Of a DNA stretch of 64,000 nt, positions 10,385 to 21,638 are shown one piece after another; the first letter of the stretch is position 1, and each line of letters starts with the position of its first letter. A program made the position numbers and the translations under genes. The notes below the pieces were generated by a model. The model ran no database searches, was not told where the DNA came from, and worked only from the letters and a program-made list of their open reading frames with translations. The stretch is from the NCBI GenBank assembly GCA_002794775.1, contig NBAY01000012.1, positions 749,001-813,000 on the forward strand, given 5' to 3'. The stretch comes from Porodaedalea pini (lineage: Eukaryota; Basidiomycota; Agaricomycetes; Hymenochaetales; Hymenochaetaceae).

Positions 10385-13260
10385 TCAACTGCTAAGCATA
10401 GCAGCGGAATCCCCACTCGATCCGCCATCGCGGTCGTCGTCCAATCTGAGCAGATGAACAGATATATCAGTACTGATCTTAGCCAAGTGTAAAATGAAGA
10501 CGAACAGATAGTTCCTTTCGATCTCGGATAAAATCGAGAGAAAGTCCCCTAAATATAGATACGTGAGTAACCCAGGTCGAAGGCAAGACTTTCAATAGAG
10601 AACGCCTACATAGGTAAGCATGAGCACGGGCTGCCGATGCAGGAGCCGTCTCTGCCTTGCGCACCGCATCCAACAGAGTTGATGCAACAAAGCGAACTTT
10701 GTGCACAAGCGAAGGTCCGTTCGTCGCGATCGACTGAATTGGGATTGAGTGCAAAACGTTGAGCAAATCGCTTGCCACTGCTTCGCGTCCCTCGGCGACA
10801 GCAATGTCCTGCTCCTCAATCGTCCGCACATCGTTTGTCCCACGCAGTTGCGAGATCAGCTCGTCTCGGTACTGTTCGATCACGAATCGCACAAGTTGCT
10901 GCAATTGTGTGAGGTGAGAAGTGTGGAGCGGGAGAAGTCAGCGTGGTTTCGCACACGGCGTGGAAAAAAAGGAGACGACCGAAGAGTAATACGGAAGCGA
11001 ATGAGATAGATGCGAAAGAGAAAGCAAGTATTGCGTCCGATGCGAATACATACCTGCGTGACATATAGATTCGCCTGCATAACAAGGAATGCATTCGAAG
11101 CATTCGCACGGCTCGCGTTCGGGTTGTCAAAGAAGTCCTTGACTTCTGCAAATGTAGCCTGGCGAAAGCCGGCACCCCCAAGCTCCGCCGGCATGTGCGA
11201 CGCTTGCACGCCCGCGCTCTTCAGACGCAACGGAGCAGGCGTGTGCATCAGGGCGGACATGATACGAGTGTGCAGCGAGCGGACCTCCTCAAGCCGTGCC
11301 GTTGCGAAGTGTCCTTGTGGTGGAGAGCGCTTATCCACCCGGATGCGCACCTGGATCTCGCCGAGCAATGCGAAGATGCGAGAGATGTAGTTCAGTCCCG
11401 AAACCATGGCGGTCTTCCCGTGCGGCTGGGGAAGGATCCCATTCGGTGTGATGCTGAGAGTGGAGATGTTAGCCATTTATATTGGATGATCCTCGGTGAA
11501 GCTTCGGTAGGAGGAGGGTGGAAAAAACAAGAACGCACTACTCATCGTCGACCTCTTTCGGGAAATGCAAGGTGCAGTCTTCATCGCGTAGACAGATCGG
11601 GCGGCCCAATAAGATCGACATCGACTTGTCTGCACCGAATAATAGCCAGAAAGTCCGCCGGCGTACTTCACATTCAATGGGATCAAGACCGTCGTATGAT
11701 GTTTCCTCGTGCATGTGCAATGTCACGGCGATGTGTGCTGCCTCTCCGAAAGATGCATGAGATGTTGCATCGTGCCCCTCACAGAAGTGATATACGGTGT
11801 CACTGTTGCCAGAAGAACATGTCGATGGCGAGAAAATATAACCCAAAATGAGAAACAAAAATACGCACAAGTAGCGAATTACAACGTGGATAGATTGTGG
11901 AGGGTCGTACGATGCAACAGAGATATGCCGGCTTGATTCATGGCATATCTGGGCGAGCTTGCGCACAGTATGACGTTCCATGGGTAGATAGGAACGTGGG
12001 ACCTGGACAAGTGTGGATGCACATGTCGACATCACCAAAGCGAAAAAGAGCGGATCGCGTTCTTCTCTTCGTGAATGCAGATCAGCCATGAAAGACGGCT
12101 TGTGTACACAAGGCGTGAGCGGATACACAAAGTCGAAGAAAAGCGAAATGATGAGCATGATCGTCTCGCGCGGTGCCACGTCTTCAAGCCGGTGCGGCCG
12201 GTAGTAGTACGACAAAGGTGGCAGAGCGTTTGGCGGGGGTATGGGAAGCTGCGCTTGCTGCTTGTAAGTCGTGGACCAATTGTAAAGCGGGTAAGTGCTG
12301 AATGCCTCAGAAGCCGTAGAGTTGCTCGGTACTGAGCGAGGAACCCCTAAAGGCGAACCAGTCGCCGACGACTCAGACATACGCCGACTAATGTTTGGGA
12401 TAGCATGCATACCAGGGTAATGCGGGTGATACGTATCGGCGGCGATGGGGTAGCGAGAAGGGGGAATGGGTGCTGCAGCAGAAATGGTGCTAATGGGGCT
12501 TATTGTCGCCTCAAGGAAAGGAGATGTAGGATTCTGTGAGGGTACGACAGTGGGTGGCTGCGTCGGACTCTTCACAGTCGCGCCTGGTCCTGGCGATGTT
12601 GCATCAGCACTGTCTGTGCCATTTCCCGCGGTCTGTGCAGCAGCAGCAGCTGCCGCCGCCTCCTGTAGACGACGCAGATACCTTCCCATTCCGTCAACAT
12701 TATGTCGCCCCTTAAAAAACAATTCTGCCGCTCACAAGTTCGGTGGTCCGCGCTTTTTGGGCTGATAATCATAGGTGCATGGGATACCGAGCGCAACACA
12801 GTGCTTGCAAGAGGTCTGCGGGTCGTCCTGATTCTCCCTTGCGCATCGCACCTTGCGTGCCCGACACGCATCACAACCTGCATATGGAGGTGTTCAGCAG
12901 TCGGTCCGGAGCGGAACGGGCATTTCACTCACTTTGGGACTGACGCCTGTTGTTTGAAAAGACCATCGAATGAGAAATCAAGAGAAAATTGGCATGAAAA
13001 GCGGGGGATTGGAGATGGAGCTGGCAAGGTGTGTATATGAACGCAAGAGGGATGGACTGGGCGTGAACGGGCGTGTGGGGAAGGCTGGGGTACAAAAGCG
13101 CGAAGAGCGGGGAAAAGTCGGCTGCTTACTTTCTCTTGATAGGCTTTAGATTTTTTCCCTTCTCAGAGGGCGCGTTCTCTGTGGGAGTGTTTGTGTCCGA
13201 CGGAGACGTGGATGCGGGGGACAGCGATTCTCTCTCGGCCTTTGTGCGCGCTACAGGCAT
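10385..13260 (-). CDS. Zn(II)2Cys6 fungal-specific transcription factor
   Basis: A zinc-cluster DNA-binding transcription regulator. Exon 1 (13260-13130) gives a short Ser/Thr/Pro leader ending in KPIKRK. A 14-nt microexon (12946-12933) adds RQSQ. Exon 3 (12877-12735) carries the zinc cluster SCDACRARKVRC...SCKHC...GIPC with spacing C-x2-C-x6-C-x11-C-x2-C-x6-C. After another intron come YLRRLQEAAAA (an eight-Ala run), a Ser/Pro-rich linker, and the Fungal_trans (PF04082-type) domain: DFVYPLTPCVHKPSF, FCEGHDA, RRRTFWLLFGADKSMSILLG. Further exons encode ITPNGILPQPHGKTAMVSGL, then QLVRFVIEQYRDEL and the tail LDDDRDGGSSGDSAAMLSS. Phases agree at each junction. Target genes are unknown; the linker is what differs most between paralogues, so I give no symbol. 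Confidence 0.9.
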
Positions 13261-14060
13261 GGCGGGCTCGGTGATCACGTGTTGTACTCGGGTGAGGAGG
13301 AGAGCAAGAGGTCGGAGGAGCAGACGTGACTAGACAATATTCAAGACAGAGTGTGTTGGCGGCGGGGGCACGGAAGCGGGGGGAGATTCGTGTGCCAGGC
13401 TGGAGTAAGCACTCGGATTTATAGAGAGGATGAAAAATTGAAAGAGACAGAAGGTTCCGCGAGAGTGCGATATACGGGCAGAGAGGACGGATCCGGCAAT
13501 GGACAAGAAGGAGTCGAAGATCAGGAGTACTTAATAGTCATTTGTATATCTAAACCACCCGTATGAACTGTATTAATATTGTAGCTAACTTTCGTATGTT
13601 TTTCTCTTCCTTTCTCTTCTTCTATTTTCCCTATGTTCTCTCCTCATCTCCATTCCGCGTCCGTTGCCCTCTTGGCTTATGCCTCGGATCTCGGTTCAAC
13701 TCCATAATTTCCGTCTAATTTTCTCCAAATTACTCTCCGTGCAAGGCACTTACGCCTTGTCTCCAATCCTCTGCAATCCTTAAATGGGTCTCCACAGGCA
13801 ACGCCCGCCTCCCCCGTCCTCGGGGTCTCATCCCGCGTCACCAATGCTGTTCCAAAATGAATTCCGGTCTTCTCAGTATCACATTCTCTCTTAATCTCGT
13901 GGCCGACCAGTCTTCCCGACAGCTCAGACCAGTCGCGTGGTCTTCCCTTGCCCCCTTCTCTCTCCGGCTCTATTAGAGAAACATATGCTCGCAAACTGCG
14001 TCTCGTACAGATGTTTAAACATATTTCGCCCCCTTATGGCTGTTCTTCGCGCCCGTCAAG
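13261..14060. other. Intergenic, transcription factor promoter side
   Basis: About 800 bp upstream of the Zn2Cys6 start and downstream of the PPR-like gene stop. Contains pyrimidine-rich plus-strand tracts near 13590-13670. An open minus-strand frame of about 105 codons at 13677-13994 has no recognisable domain and lies where the 3' UTR of the PPR-like gene is expected, so I do not call it. Confidence 0.5.
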
Positions 14061-16940
14061 CTACCTACCCAATTCAGAGATCATCCGCGCCCCCTCGTCA
14101 GCCTCCATCTTCCCCTCCGCCAGCGTCTTCTCGACCATGACCGTGATCGCATGCCGCATCTCTTTGTGGTGATCACAGTCCCAGCGCGCCTTTGTCTTCA
14201 CTAATAGCTTCCAGAAGTGAAAAGCAAGCCCTGCTTCTTTGAGCCGAAGAGCGGCACCGACGCAACGCGCACCCAGGTCGCGCGTTCTACCTGTCTTCGC
14301 GCACGCCTCGGTCGTAATCAATAAGTATGCCTGCCGCAAAAACACCTCATGCATCTCCGCCTCCGTTCGCCACTGCGCGACTACTGGCGCCCCAGGAGAA
14401 CAACAAGCATCAAGACAAGCAGTTAGAAGAGCAGTCGCTGCTTCCGAAGTTAATTCTCTATGTCCAACACGTATGGCACGCGAATATACGCGGCTCGCGC
14501 CGATCGTGTCCCCCTGCTTGAGCATCCCGATAATTACGGCCGAGAACGAAAGAGCATTCATATGCATGCCCTCCTCGAGCATCCGAATCAGCATCGCCTC
14601 CGCGCGCAGTGGATCCCGCGCCGCCATCGCCGTAACAACGACGTTCAGGTCATGGGTATCTGGAACTTCCTTCCGATCGATAATCGTCTGCAGGGCACGC
14701 ATACTTTGTCGGACAAGCCCAAGCACGTCCGACGCACGTGCGAGCGCAGTCAGGTCATAGTGTGACGCTCTATGCAGAGGCTCTTTTGTATTTCGATATG
14801 CATCAACGACCTTAAGCGCGAAGGCGAAATACTCGTCGGCCCCCGACTCGCCGGTAGCGGTAGCGTTCCTAGTAACCGGTTCGGAGGCGCCATGCCGGTC
14901 GGGACAATCTACGTTAATAGATGTTAGCACCTTCTCGTTCGTGTCGTGACGTGAGTCGACTGCAGTCCTCGAAATGACCGTTGCTTCCGGTTCATGATCG
15001 TCTCCTTCTGGAAAAGTGCAAGAATCGGATAAAACTCTAGCCTTCTCTGGCGCCCCTACGCCAAACGGAGGAGAACCCTCGGCGGCGAAATGGGGGGAAG
15101 ATGCTTCATTGCAGATGCGCTCTTGAAACATAGCGTCAAAGTCCATAGACTCGACATCACGACCCGAAGCTCCGTGACTCGGAGAGTATCTGTGTAGGAA
15201 GTCTAAGGCCGCCTCCCCCTGGTTTGTCTCGTTAGCTTCTTTGAGACGCTGTTCTACGTGACTTATATCGCCAACATTCTTGGTAGTGATATCGCTGACT
15301 CTCTTGAATAGCTTCACTATGCCGATCATGCACCCTGTATGGCCAGCGACCATCTTCCCTTCCGGCCCAGTCGCGTAACGCTCCCAGAGTGTGCGCGTCT
15401 CAGTGACATAACCTCCAGCTGCGCAGAGCGCAATGACGTCTCCGCGCTCGTATAGGTTTATGGGCTTGGTTGATTTAACGAGATCCTGGGCGAGAAGTTT
15501 CCCGAGCACATTATTTTTGCTGTGATAAACGAGGTGCGCTAAAAGCCATATAAGAACCGCTCCATCAGGGAGTCCGTTCACGTATCGATTGCGGATAGAG
15601 GGCGACTGCAATGCTGCATACAGAGTTTCTGCCGCCTTTTCTGCTTTCACATCATGCGCAGTGCTGAAAAACGCACGGAGTAGAGATCTATTCAACTCGA
15701 TAGCTGGATTCTGCGATAACGCATGGCATATCAACTGGCTGCATTGTTCGAGCTTCGTCTCGTCGTCCAGAAGAAAGGCTGAAAGTAGATCATTGACGAC
15801 CTTCGTGTAATGGCCTTGAAGTCTTCTCTTCGTCAGATCTTCGAACAGAAGCAACTGCAGTGCACGATCTGGCCAGCCGTAATGTGCGCACGAGCGCAAA
15901 AGAACCGACACCACGAATGCACGGAAATCAGTTTCTGCGCCAGAACTATTGACAGCCTGAGGCGGAATGATCCCCTTTTGCACGAGCACTTGGAGGAAAG
16001 AAAAAGATAAATCATGCCTGCCTTTATCAAGCAAAAGGCGAATGAGGCAAAGAAGATTCCATGACAAGAAGTCCTGGGGTTGGTCTGCTGTCAGTCCGCT
16101 GTGGATCGCAGGGCGGGGATTGATGACAAATTTGTCGGATGCCATACCCTGAATGTAGTGGAGGAGAGCTTCCAGGAACAACGTATTGTGATCATCCCAT
16201 TCGGGAGGTTGTGAGATAATGGCTCTCACGACGCCGTTCAGACATTCGAGATTAAGGTCTGGTTGGACACCAGATGGACGCCGAGCTAGCAAGAGAGCCT
16301 TGCAGAGGTTGAACGCCTGGGCGTACTGCTGAGGAGATATAGAGCCACCCGACGCACTGCTGTGGCTCGAGACGGTGACGTGTAGAATGTTTTCCAGAGC
16401 ACGGTAGTGTCGCTCCACCGAGCCGCTTCCGATTCCTTCATTGAGACTGTCTGTGAGCGCCAGAATGTCCTCGACTACGAAATTCAGGATTTTCTTGTCG
16501 CCTGTAACCACGCTGAACTCTGCAATGTACACGAAAACCTCCGGAGAGATTTTCATGAGTGAATGAGACCGGCGACGACGTAGCTCGAGATAGACAGTCG
16601 TGTATGTCGCTCCTGCTGCTCGAGCGTATCTGCTGTTTGGGTTGCATTTTGCAGCCCTCGGTAACTCACTGCGAGTCTCGACTATCCGTTTGATAAGCGT
16701 TATCAGCTTTTTGTCCGTCAAAGCGTGCAAAGGCGCCTCCCAGTGCGGCACAGGCCTATCGTTACGTTCCACAGTGGGCTTGCGCCGAACTTCGACCTTT
16801 TGCTTATGTGGGCCCTCTGGGATGTGAGAGGTTGTATGATTATAGCGATAAAGACCCAGAGGAGCGCTCTGGATAGAAAGCAAGACGGAAAAGACATGTG
16901 AAGGGTGCACTCGGCGAAACGGGCGTGAACACAAAAACAT
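14061..16940 (-). CDS. PPR-like helical-repeat protein, probably mitochondrial (959 aa, intronless)
   Basis: One uninterrupted frame of 959 codons, unusual here because every neighbour has introns. The N terminus (MFLCSRPFRRVHPSHVFSVL) is rich in Arg, Ser and hydrophobics without acidic residues, as in mitochondrial presequences. The body is alpha-helical. Near residues 755-830 it shows pentatricopeptide-type features: DTHDLNVVVTAMA, AEAMLIRMLEEGMHMNALSF, GASRVYSRAIRVGHR, where pairs of helices of about 35 residues repeat. Such proteins bind organellar RNA and act in its maturation or translation. A Ser/Glu/Asp-rich loop (about residues 580-690) splits the repeat regions. I cannot tie it to a named orthologue. 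Confidence 0.75.
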   Translation of the reverse strand: MFLCSRPFRRVHPSHVFSVLLSIQSAPLGLYRYNHTTSHIPEGPHKQKVEVRRKPTVERNDRPVPHWEAPLHALTDKKLITLIKRIVETRSELPRAAKCNPNSRYARAAGATYTTVYLELRRRRSHSLMKISPEVFVYIAEFSVVTGDKKILNFVVEDILALTDSLNEGIGSGSVERHYRALENILHVTVSSHSSASGGSISPQQYAQAFNLCKALLLARRPSGVQPDLNLECLNGVVRAIISQPPEWDDHNTLFLEALLHYIQGMASDKFVINPRPAIHSGLTADQPQDFLSWNLLCLIRLLLDKGRHDLSFSFLQVLVQKGIIPPQAVNSSGAETDFRAFVVSVLLRSCAHYGWPDRALQLLLFEDLTKRRLQGHYTKVVNDLLSAFLLDDETKLEQCSQLICHALSQNPAIELNRSLLRAFFSTAHDVKAEKAAETLYAALQSPSIRNRYVNGLPDGAVLIWLLAHLVYHSKNNVLGKLLAQDLVKSTKPINLYERGDVIALCAAGGYVTETRTLWERYATGPEGKMVAGHTGCMIGIVKLFKRVSDITTKNVGDISHVEQRLKEANETNQGEAALDFLHRYSPSHGASGRDVESMDFDAMFQERICNEASSPHFAAEGSPPFGVGAPEKARVLSDSCTFPEGDDHEPEATVISRTAVDSRHDTNEKVLTSINVDCPDRHGASEPVTRNATATGESGADEYFAFALKVVDAYRNTKEPLHRASHYDLTALARASDVLGLVRQSMRALQTIIDRKEVPDTHDLNVVVTAMAARDPLRAEAMLIRMLEEGMHMNALSFSAVIIGMLKQGDTIGASRVYSRAIRVGHRELTSEAATALLTACLDACCSPGAPVVAQWRTEAEMHEVFLRQAYLLITTEACAKTGRTRDLGARCVGAALRLKEAGLAFHFWKLLVKTKARWDCDHHKEMRHAITVMVEKTLAEGKMEADEGARMISELGR

Positions 16941-18754
16941 TGGTTAGCTGAGAAATTATCGGTAAACATAAGTCAAAGTAACACAAGAGTATCTGGTACA
17001 TACGACATCGCCATCCTAAACGTTTCAGTGAGCTTGTCCTTGACCCGTCGTTGCAAAGCGAATGCCAGAAGCAGAATCTTCAAGACAAGTCATAATTTTG
17101 CGTTTTTGAGGAGAAAACGCGTCACGTGACTGTTACCAGAACGTCCTGCAACTGTGCAAGTGTAAACGGAGTTCAATGACTCAGAGCTGTTTTCAACTCC
17201 CTGTTGGAAATCGAAACGTTCCGTTGAGCTAATCAGGTTGTTTCATTTAATTTGCAATACATGAGATTTCGATACTGACCTTCTTTTCTCAGGCTGGTCT
17301 GGAAAAGAACTCAATTGATAGCTTTTCGACATTTGGAACCACTCGGTCTAAATAATTGACTCACTTTATGAGATGCTATATCTACCTTTCTACTACATAG
17401 GTACCAGCAGGCGGAAACTTACTTTGTCCTATAAATGCACAAACATATCACTGGAGTCCTATTTGAGTGATATTTCGGTCGGGGCTATTTACACTGACAG
17501 ACACCGTCACTAATGAAAATGTGACAAGATACAGGGGACTTATACAGAGGCTAAAAGGTATTTTTGAAGAACTTCAATGTTTCGCTGATCATGATAAATC
17601 GAAAGTACTGACGGAGACTCTTCATCGTAGCATTACAATCATAAGAGCTTCTAGCTCACAATATCAAGTCAATAAAGAGTTTGTGCCTCAGACAGCTAGC
17701 ACGACATAAGGAGAAACCAGAAGTATCAAAAAACTATTGCTCAGTTCCATTCCCAATGTCTCGGTAGTGGAGCAAGTACCTATTGTACGTACCCATAAAT
17801 ACTTATTCTCGCGATCGCTGAGGACCCTGGGGTCCGACCGCGAGAGATCCTCAGGTGATACACATCGTGGAGAACCTGGAGAACCCTCAGCTGTCATTTT
17901 AAAAGACTCTTTGAAACCGGTATGTTTCAATCACAAATTTCACATCCTAACCTCACGCTCATGTGATGGCTTCGATACAGCTTCTAGACGTCGGCTTTAC
18001 ATGCGATTGGCATGACCGGCGTCCCGCCAAAAGCGCGGTTCCGCTCGGTAGAGCAGCGGTTGATCGTCGGCTACACCTTGGAATGGGTGCGGGAGAACGT
18101 GGCACTCTGTCTCTTCCCAAGTATGCGGGGAGTCGGGGACAGAAGGAAGGAGAAAAAAGAAACTTCGAGAGGGACCTGTCCCCGACGATTCTGTCGAATT
18201 GGCATAGTTGTTGCACTACCGCAAGGCACGACTTTTGTGGCATCTATCTTTTCGGTACTGTATGGGGAGGCTTTGTTCTTTCGTCTAACGTTCTGGTAAG
18301 CCAAATTATTTCAGTCACGTGGACTTCGGAGCTTTTTAAATACCTATCCATCCAGACTTTAGGCTGACAGCTATTCGTCAGAACGATCCGACAGATGCTA
18401 TACACGGACTCTATACCAGATATATCTCGGGCATCCGCCCTTGCTACGGTTGCAGTCCCGACAGTTCGCACTGTGAATCGGAAAGATAAAATACAGACAT
18501 GTAAGTTCATTTAGCCATAGGAGACTTAGCAAATGGTATGAATAGTTTGCGGCCAATGTTTCCCTCGTGCTCTTCAGCATCCAAATTTTATTTATCACTA
18601 GTATTTCAAGCTGTGGTTGTCGTTCGCCTGTTTGGGATAAGTACGTAAGATGCCGAAGTATCTTGTTTGTCGCACAGTGTAACTTGCTTGGCTTTACAAG
18701 AAAACCCGCGTGCTGCACTCATAAAACCTACTATAATCTACAATCTAAAGAGGG
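16941..18754. other. 1.8-kb divergent intergenic region
   Basis: Separates two divergently transcribed genes (PPR-like on minus, GRH1 on plus), so both promoters lie here. An isolated plus-strand frame of about 80 codons at 17467-17709 (TRYRGLIQRLKGIFEELQCF) looks helical but has no partner exons. Several overlapping short frames near 17960-18370 show no family signal. I see no RNA gene. Confidence 0.45.
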
Positions 18755-19926
18755 ATGGGCGCAGGCCAGTCAGTACCTGATCAAGGGAAGGCTCCGTCTC
18801 GTGGTCTTCACGTCTTACGCGTAACTCCAGGCTCTCCAGCATCTCAGACTGATATCGAGCCTTTCTTCGACTTCATAGTTGGCTATGAAGACGACTCACG
18901 CTCGAGCCATGTGGCAAACATCGAAGCTCATGACTTTGAACGGGTTGTAGAGGAACACGAGGGTCGGCATCTGCAGCTGATTGTATGGAATAGCAAGGGG
19001 CAGTCTATACGGCGTGAGTCTATGTACCTCACGAGTCCCATATCGCCCGGTCCTCACGTTCACGATGCTAGACGTTCCTATCACACCATCGCGCGAGTGG
19101 TCACAACTGCAACAGCTTCCAGAGGAGTCCGACAGCAAATCTCCTGCCCCTCAACCGTCTCTACTTGGTCTGAGCATGCGCATTTGCGAGCCCGAATTCT
19201 CGCTTGACAATGTGTGGCATGTCTTGGATATCCTCGAAAACAGCCCAGCTGAAAGTGCTGGTCTCGTTCCATACGGCGACTGGATCGTCGGATGGTCTGG
19301 TGGCGTACTAGCAGCAGAAGGGGACTTCTATGATTTAGTCGAGGCTGTAAGTCCGATTGTAACAGCACTTCTCACAGGTTTAATTTTGCTATCTGCAGCA
19401 TGAGGATAAACCTTTGCGAGTATATGTTTACTCTTTCGACTTCAAGTATGCTATTCTTTAATTTGCTTGATGCATTCCTCACAACGTATATAGTACTCTA
19501 AGAGAAGTGGTGCTTGTCCCAAACCGTCAATGGGGTGGTGAGGGCCTTCTTGGATGTGTGTTTGGGTACGTCATTATTTCTAAATCATCCAATTTACATT
19601 CATCATCTGTACAACACCGTAGTTATGGACTTTTACACCGAATCCCACCTGTGCAAGACGATATCGAACAACCTGACGAACAATACTACGATGACGCAGA
19701 GGTGTTCGTCCCAGCTGACAATGAAGATTACCAGGATTACGGTCACGGAAACGGGCGCAACGATTCCGGAGTACAACCACGCGACGATGAGAGGCAGGCT
19801 TCCCCATCTGATTCTCAGGGCGAAAACGCCAGGAATAGTAGGCCCGCTTCGACACCAATTTCGCATGATAGTTCTCCTCATTATCTGGAACCTCCAATTC
19901 GATCTACTGTATCGCCTGTACCCTAG
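18755..19926 (+). CDS. GRH1: Golgi reassembly-stacking protein GRASP (Grh1), 318 aa, 5 exons
   Basis: GRASP proteins tether Golgi and COPII-related membranes and act in unconventional secretion. Exons 18755-19013, 19072-19346, 19399-19445, 19494-19565 and 19623-19926 total 957 nt, all in phase. The start MGAGQS carries the Gly2 expected for N-myristoylation. Two tandem PDZ-like GRASP domains follow: GLHVLRVTPGSPA...PFFDFIVGYEDD, then SLLGLSMRICEPEF, VWHVLDILENSPAESAGLVP, DWIVGWSGGVL and the highly conserved VLVPNRQWGGEGLLGC plus YGLLHRIP. The C-terminal ~95 residues are the acidic, Ser/Pro/Asn-rich disordered tail typical of fungal orthologues. The start is chosen because the myristoylation-type N terminus sits directly at the first GRASP repeat. 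Confidence 0.95.
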
Positions 19927-21638
19927 ATTCGTGATACGGCATCGGTATAGTTTCTTGGAGTTTCTCGGTAAAAAATGCCTCCCATATTTCTGGATAGAAA
20001 AGGCCCCGCATTTATCTGCCTCTTGATCCCGTGTGCTCCAGCCTTTTCCTAAGCGTGCTTGCTAGTGATATGCTCTTGCGACATTCTCGTTGGTTTCGCG
20101 ACGATTTACAGCAATGTCGAATAAGAGGTTTCTCATTTTCTCAGTTTGTCTCATTCCTTCAATTTTACTTCGCCTTATACTCAAATGAAGACTGGTAGTG
20201 GTCTTTGATTTTGTTCTACCATTGTTAGCACTATTCGGGGGTTCTTCACGTTGACTTCTCGCATATTAGTAGGTCCTCAGCGGCCCGCGCTGAAAATTTT
20301 ATAAGCAGAAAACCAGCCGATGTCGACAAGGATGTAATACAGGAGAAGATCTCCGAAACCGAAATGCATGCCCTCCGCCTTATCGCTAAACGAAATTGTG
20401 TAGATCGGGAAGTCCATGCATTAGGCATCCTTGCCTTTCGTGGGTGGCGCGATATTAGTTCAGTAGCCAACACAAAAGCCATGAAGTGGCAAATCCAAGC
20501 AGGTGTCTTCTTTGCAGATAACCAATCTGCTTACATGCTAAGGCGCATTTTCAGCATTCTGTATCCATTTTCATTCGCCTCATGCCAAGTTTTGTGTACC
20601 ACATGCAATGTGTGCTTCTTCCGTACTGCCAGTGTGGTGATCCACGGTAAACTACTCGACTGACCTCCGCGGCATGTCTAATCCTTACCGCTATTCACAA
20701 GGTTCTGAGCCATGTGCAGTTGCGTTGCAAAGATAGATGCGAATATCTCTGCTCTGTCTTCGACGGATAGGTAGATGCATATTTTCAGCCAAAGATGGAC
20801 GATGATCGTCTTCTTCGAGTTAAGGACCCACATTGACACAGCTGTGCTGAAAAGCGAAAGTTCTCTACATCCCCCGGCACGTCTTTCTTGACAGGTCTAT
20901 GGTTTCTATGCCTGGCTGTTCAGTATGCACTCATAATCTTTTATACCCGGTCACACACAGATCCGAGAGTGTGAAATAAGTGCACGTTCGGATAGGATCC
21001 TCGACAATCTAAAGAGAAGGTGCACTGATCTGAATTGATTCGGAGAACAAAAGAACTACAGCGGGAACCAGAGGGTTACCAAGTCGCACTTGTGTGCCTA
21101 CCTTCTTTTCGGTAAAGACATGTTACCCGAGCCGGTACGAAGACATATTTAATCCACTTTCAGCAAGCTGACAGGTGCATATAGACGTATCATGACGGAT
21201 ACCAATTAGTCCGGTTTGAATCTACTCTTCCCTCAAGGAATACTTGTCTTATCATAGCGATACATTCACCAAGCAGGCTCACACTGACAGCCATAGAATT
21301 GCTTTTAAACTAATGGACATGAGAAGAACGGTGCCCGTAAAGTATTCGAACCTGCCTGACCTTTACCCTATTTGACTTGCAACTAAAGGAGATAGCGGAG
21401 ATAAGTTAAAGAGCTAAACATGGAATAAGAAGGTACGATCGCTATAATGTCGGTGTTTCAGTAAACCAACTTTACCACTGGATTCATGCGTGTATGCTTA
21501 AACGATAATTGTTCGAAGTACAGCAGCCTTTACGGAGATTCATAGAAGAGGCGAAACCTCTTGGGGTCACATGGCTCTGTCTTCGTTAATGCGAATTTTT
21601 AGCAAGGCGTATGCAGTGCTTGACACCCAACCCACAAC
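19927..21638. other. 1.7-kb convergent intergenic region
   Basis: Lies between the stop of GRH1 and the stop of the MATH-BTB gene, so it should contain only 3' UTRs and spacer. I found no supported exon, repeat pair or RNA gene here. Confidence 0.45.

Noticed and set aside
13677..13994. Minus-strand frame of about 105 codons
   Set aside because: No family signal and it lies where the 3' UTR of the PPR-like gene is expected.
17467..17709. Isolated 80-codon plus-strand frame
   Set aside because: Helical-looking but no partner exons or recognised domain; insufficient to call a gene.
18040..18110. Possible tRNA (GCTCGGTAGAGC resembles a D-arm)
   Set aside because: No TTCGA-type T-loop at the right distance and no acceptor stem.
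21330..21400. Possible tRNA on minus strand (GGTTCGAATAC)
   Set aside because: The flanking bases do not form a T-stem and no box A is found upstream.
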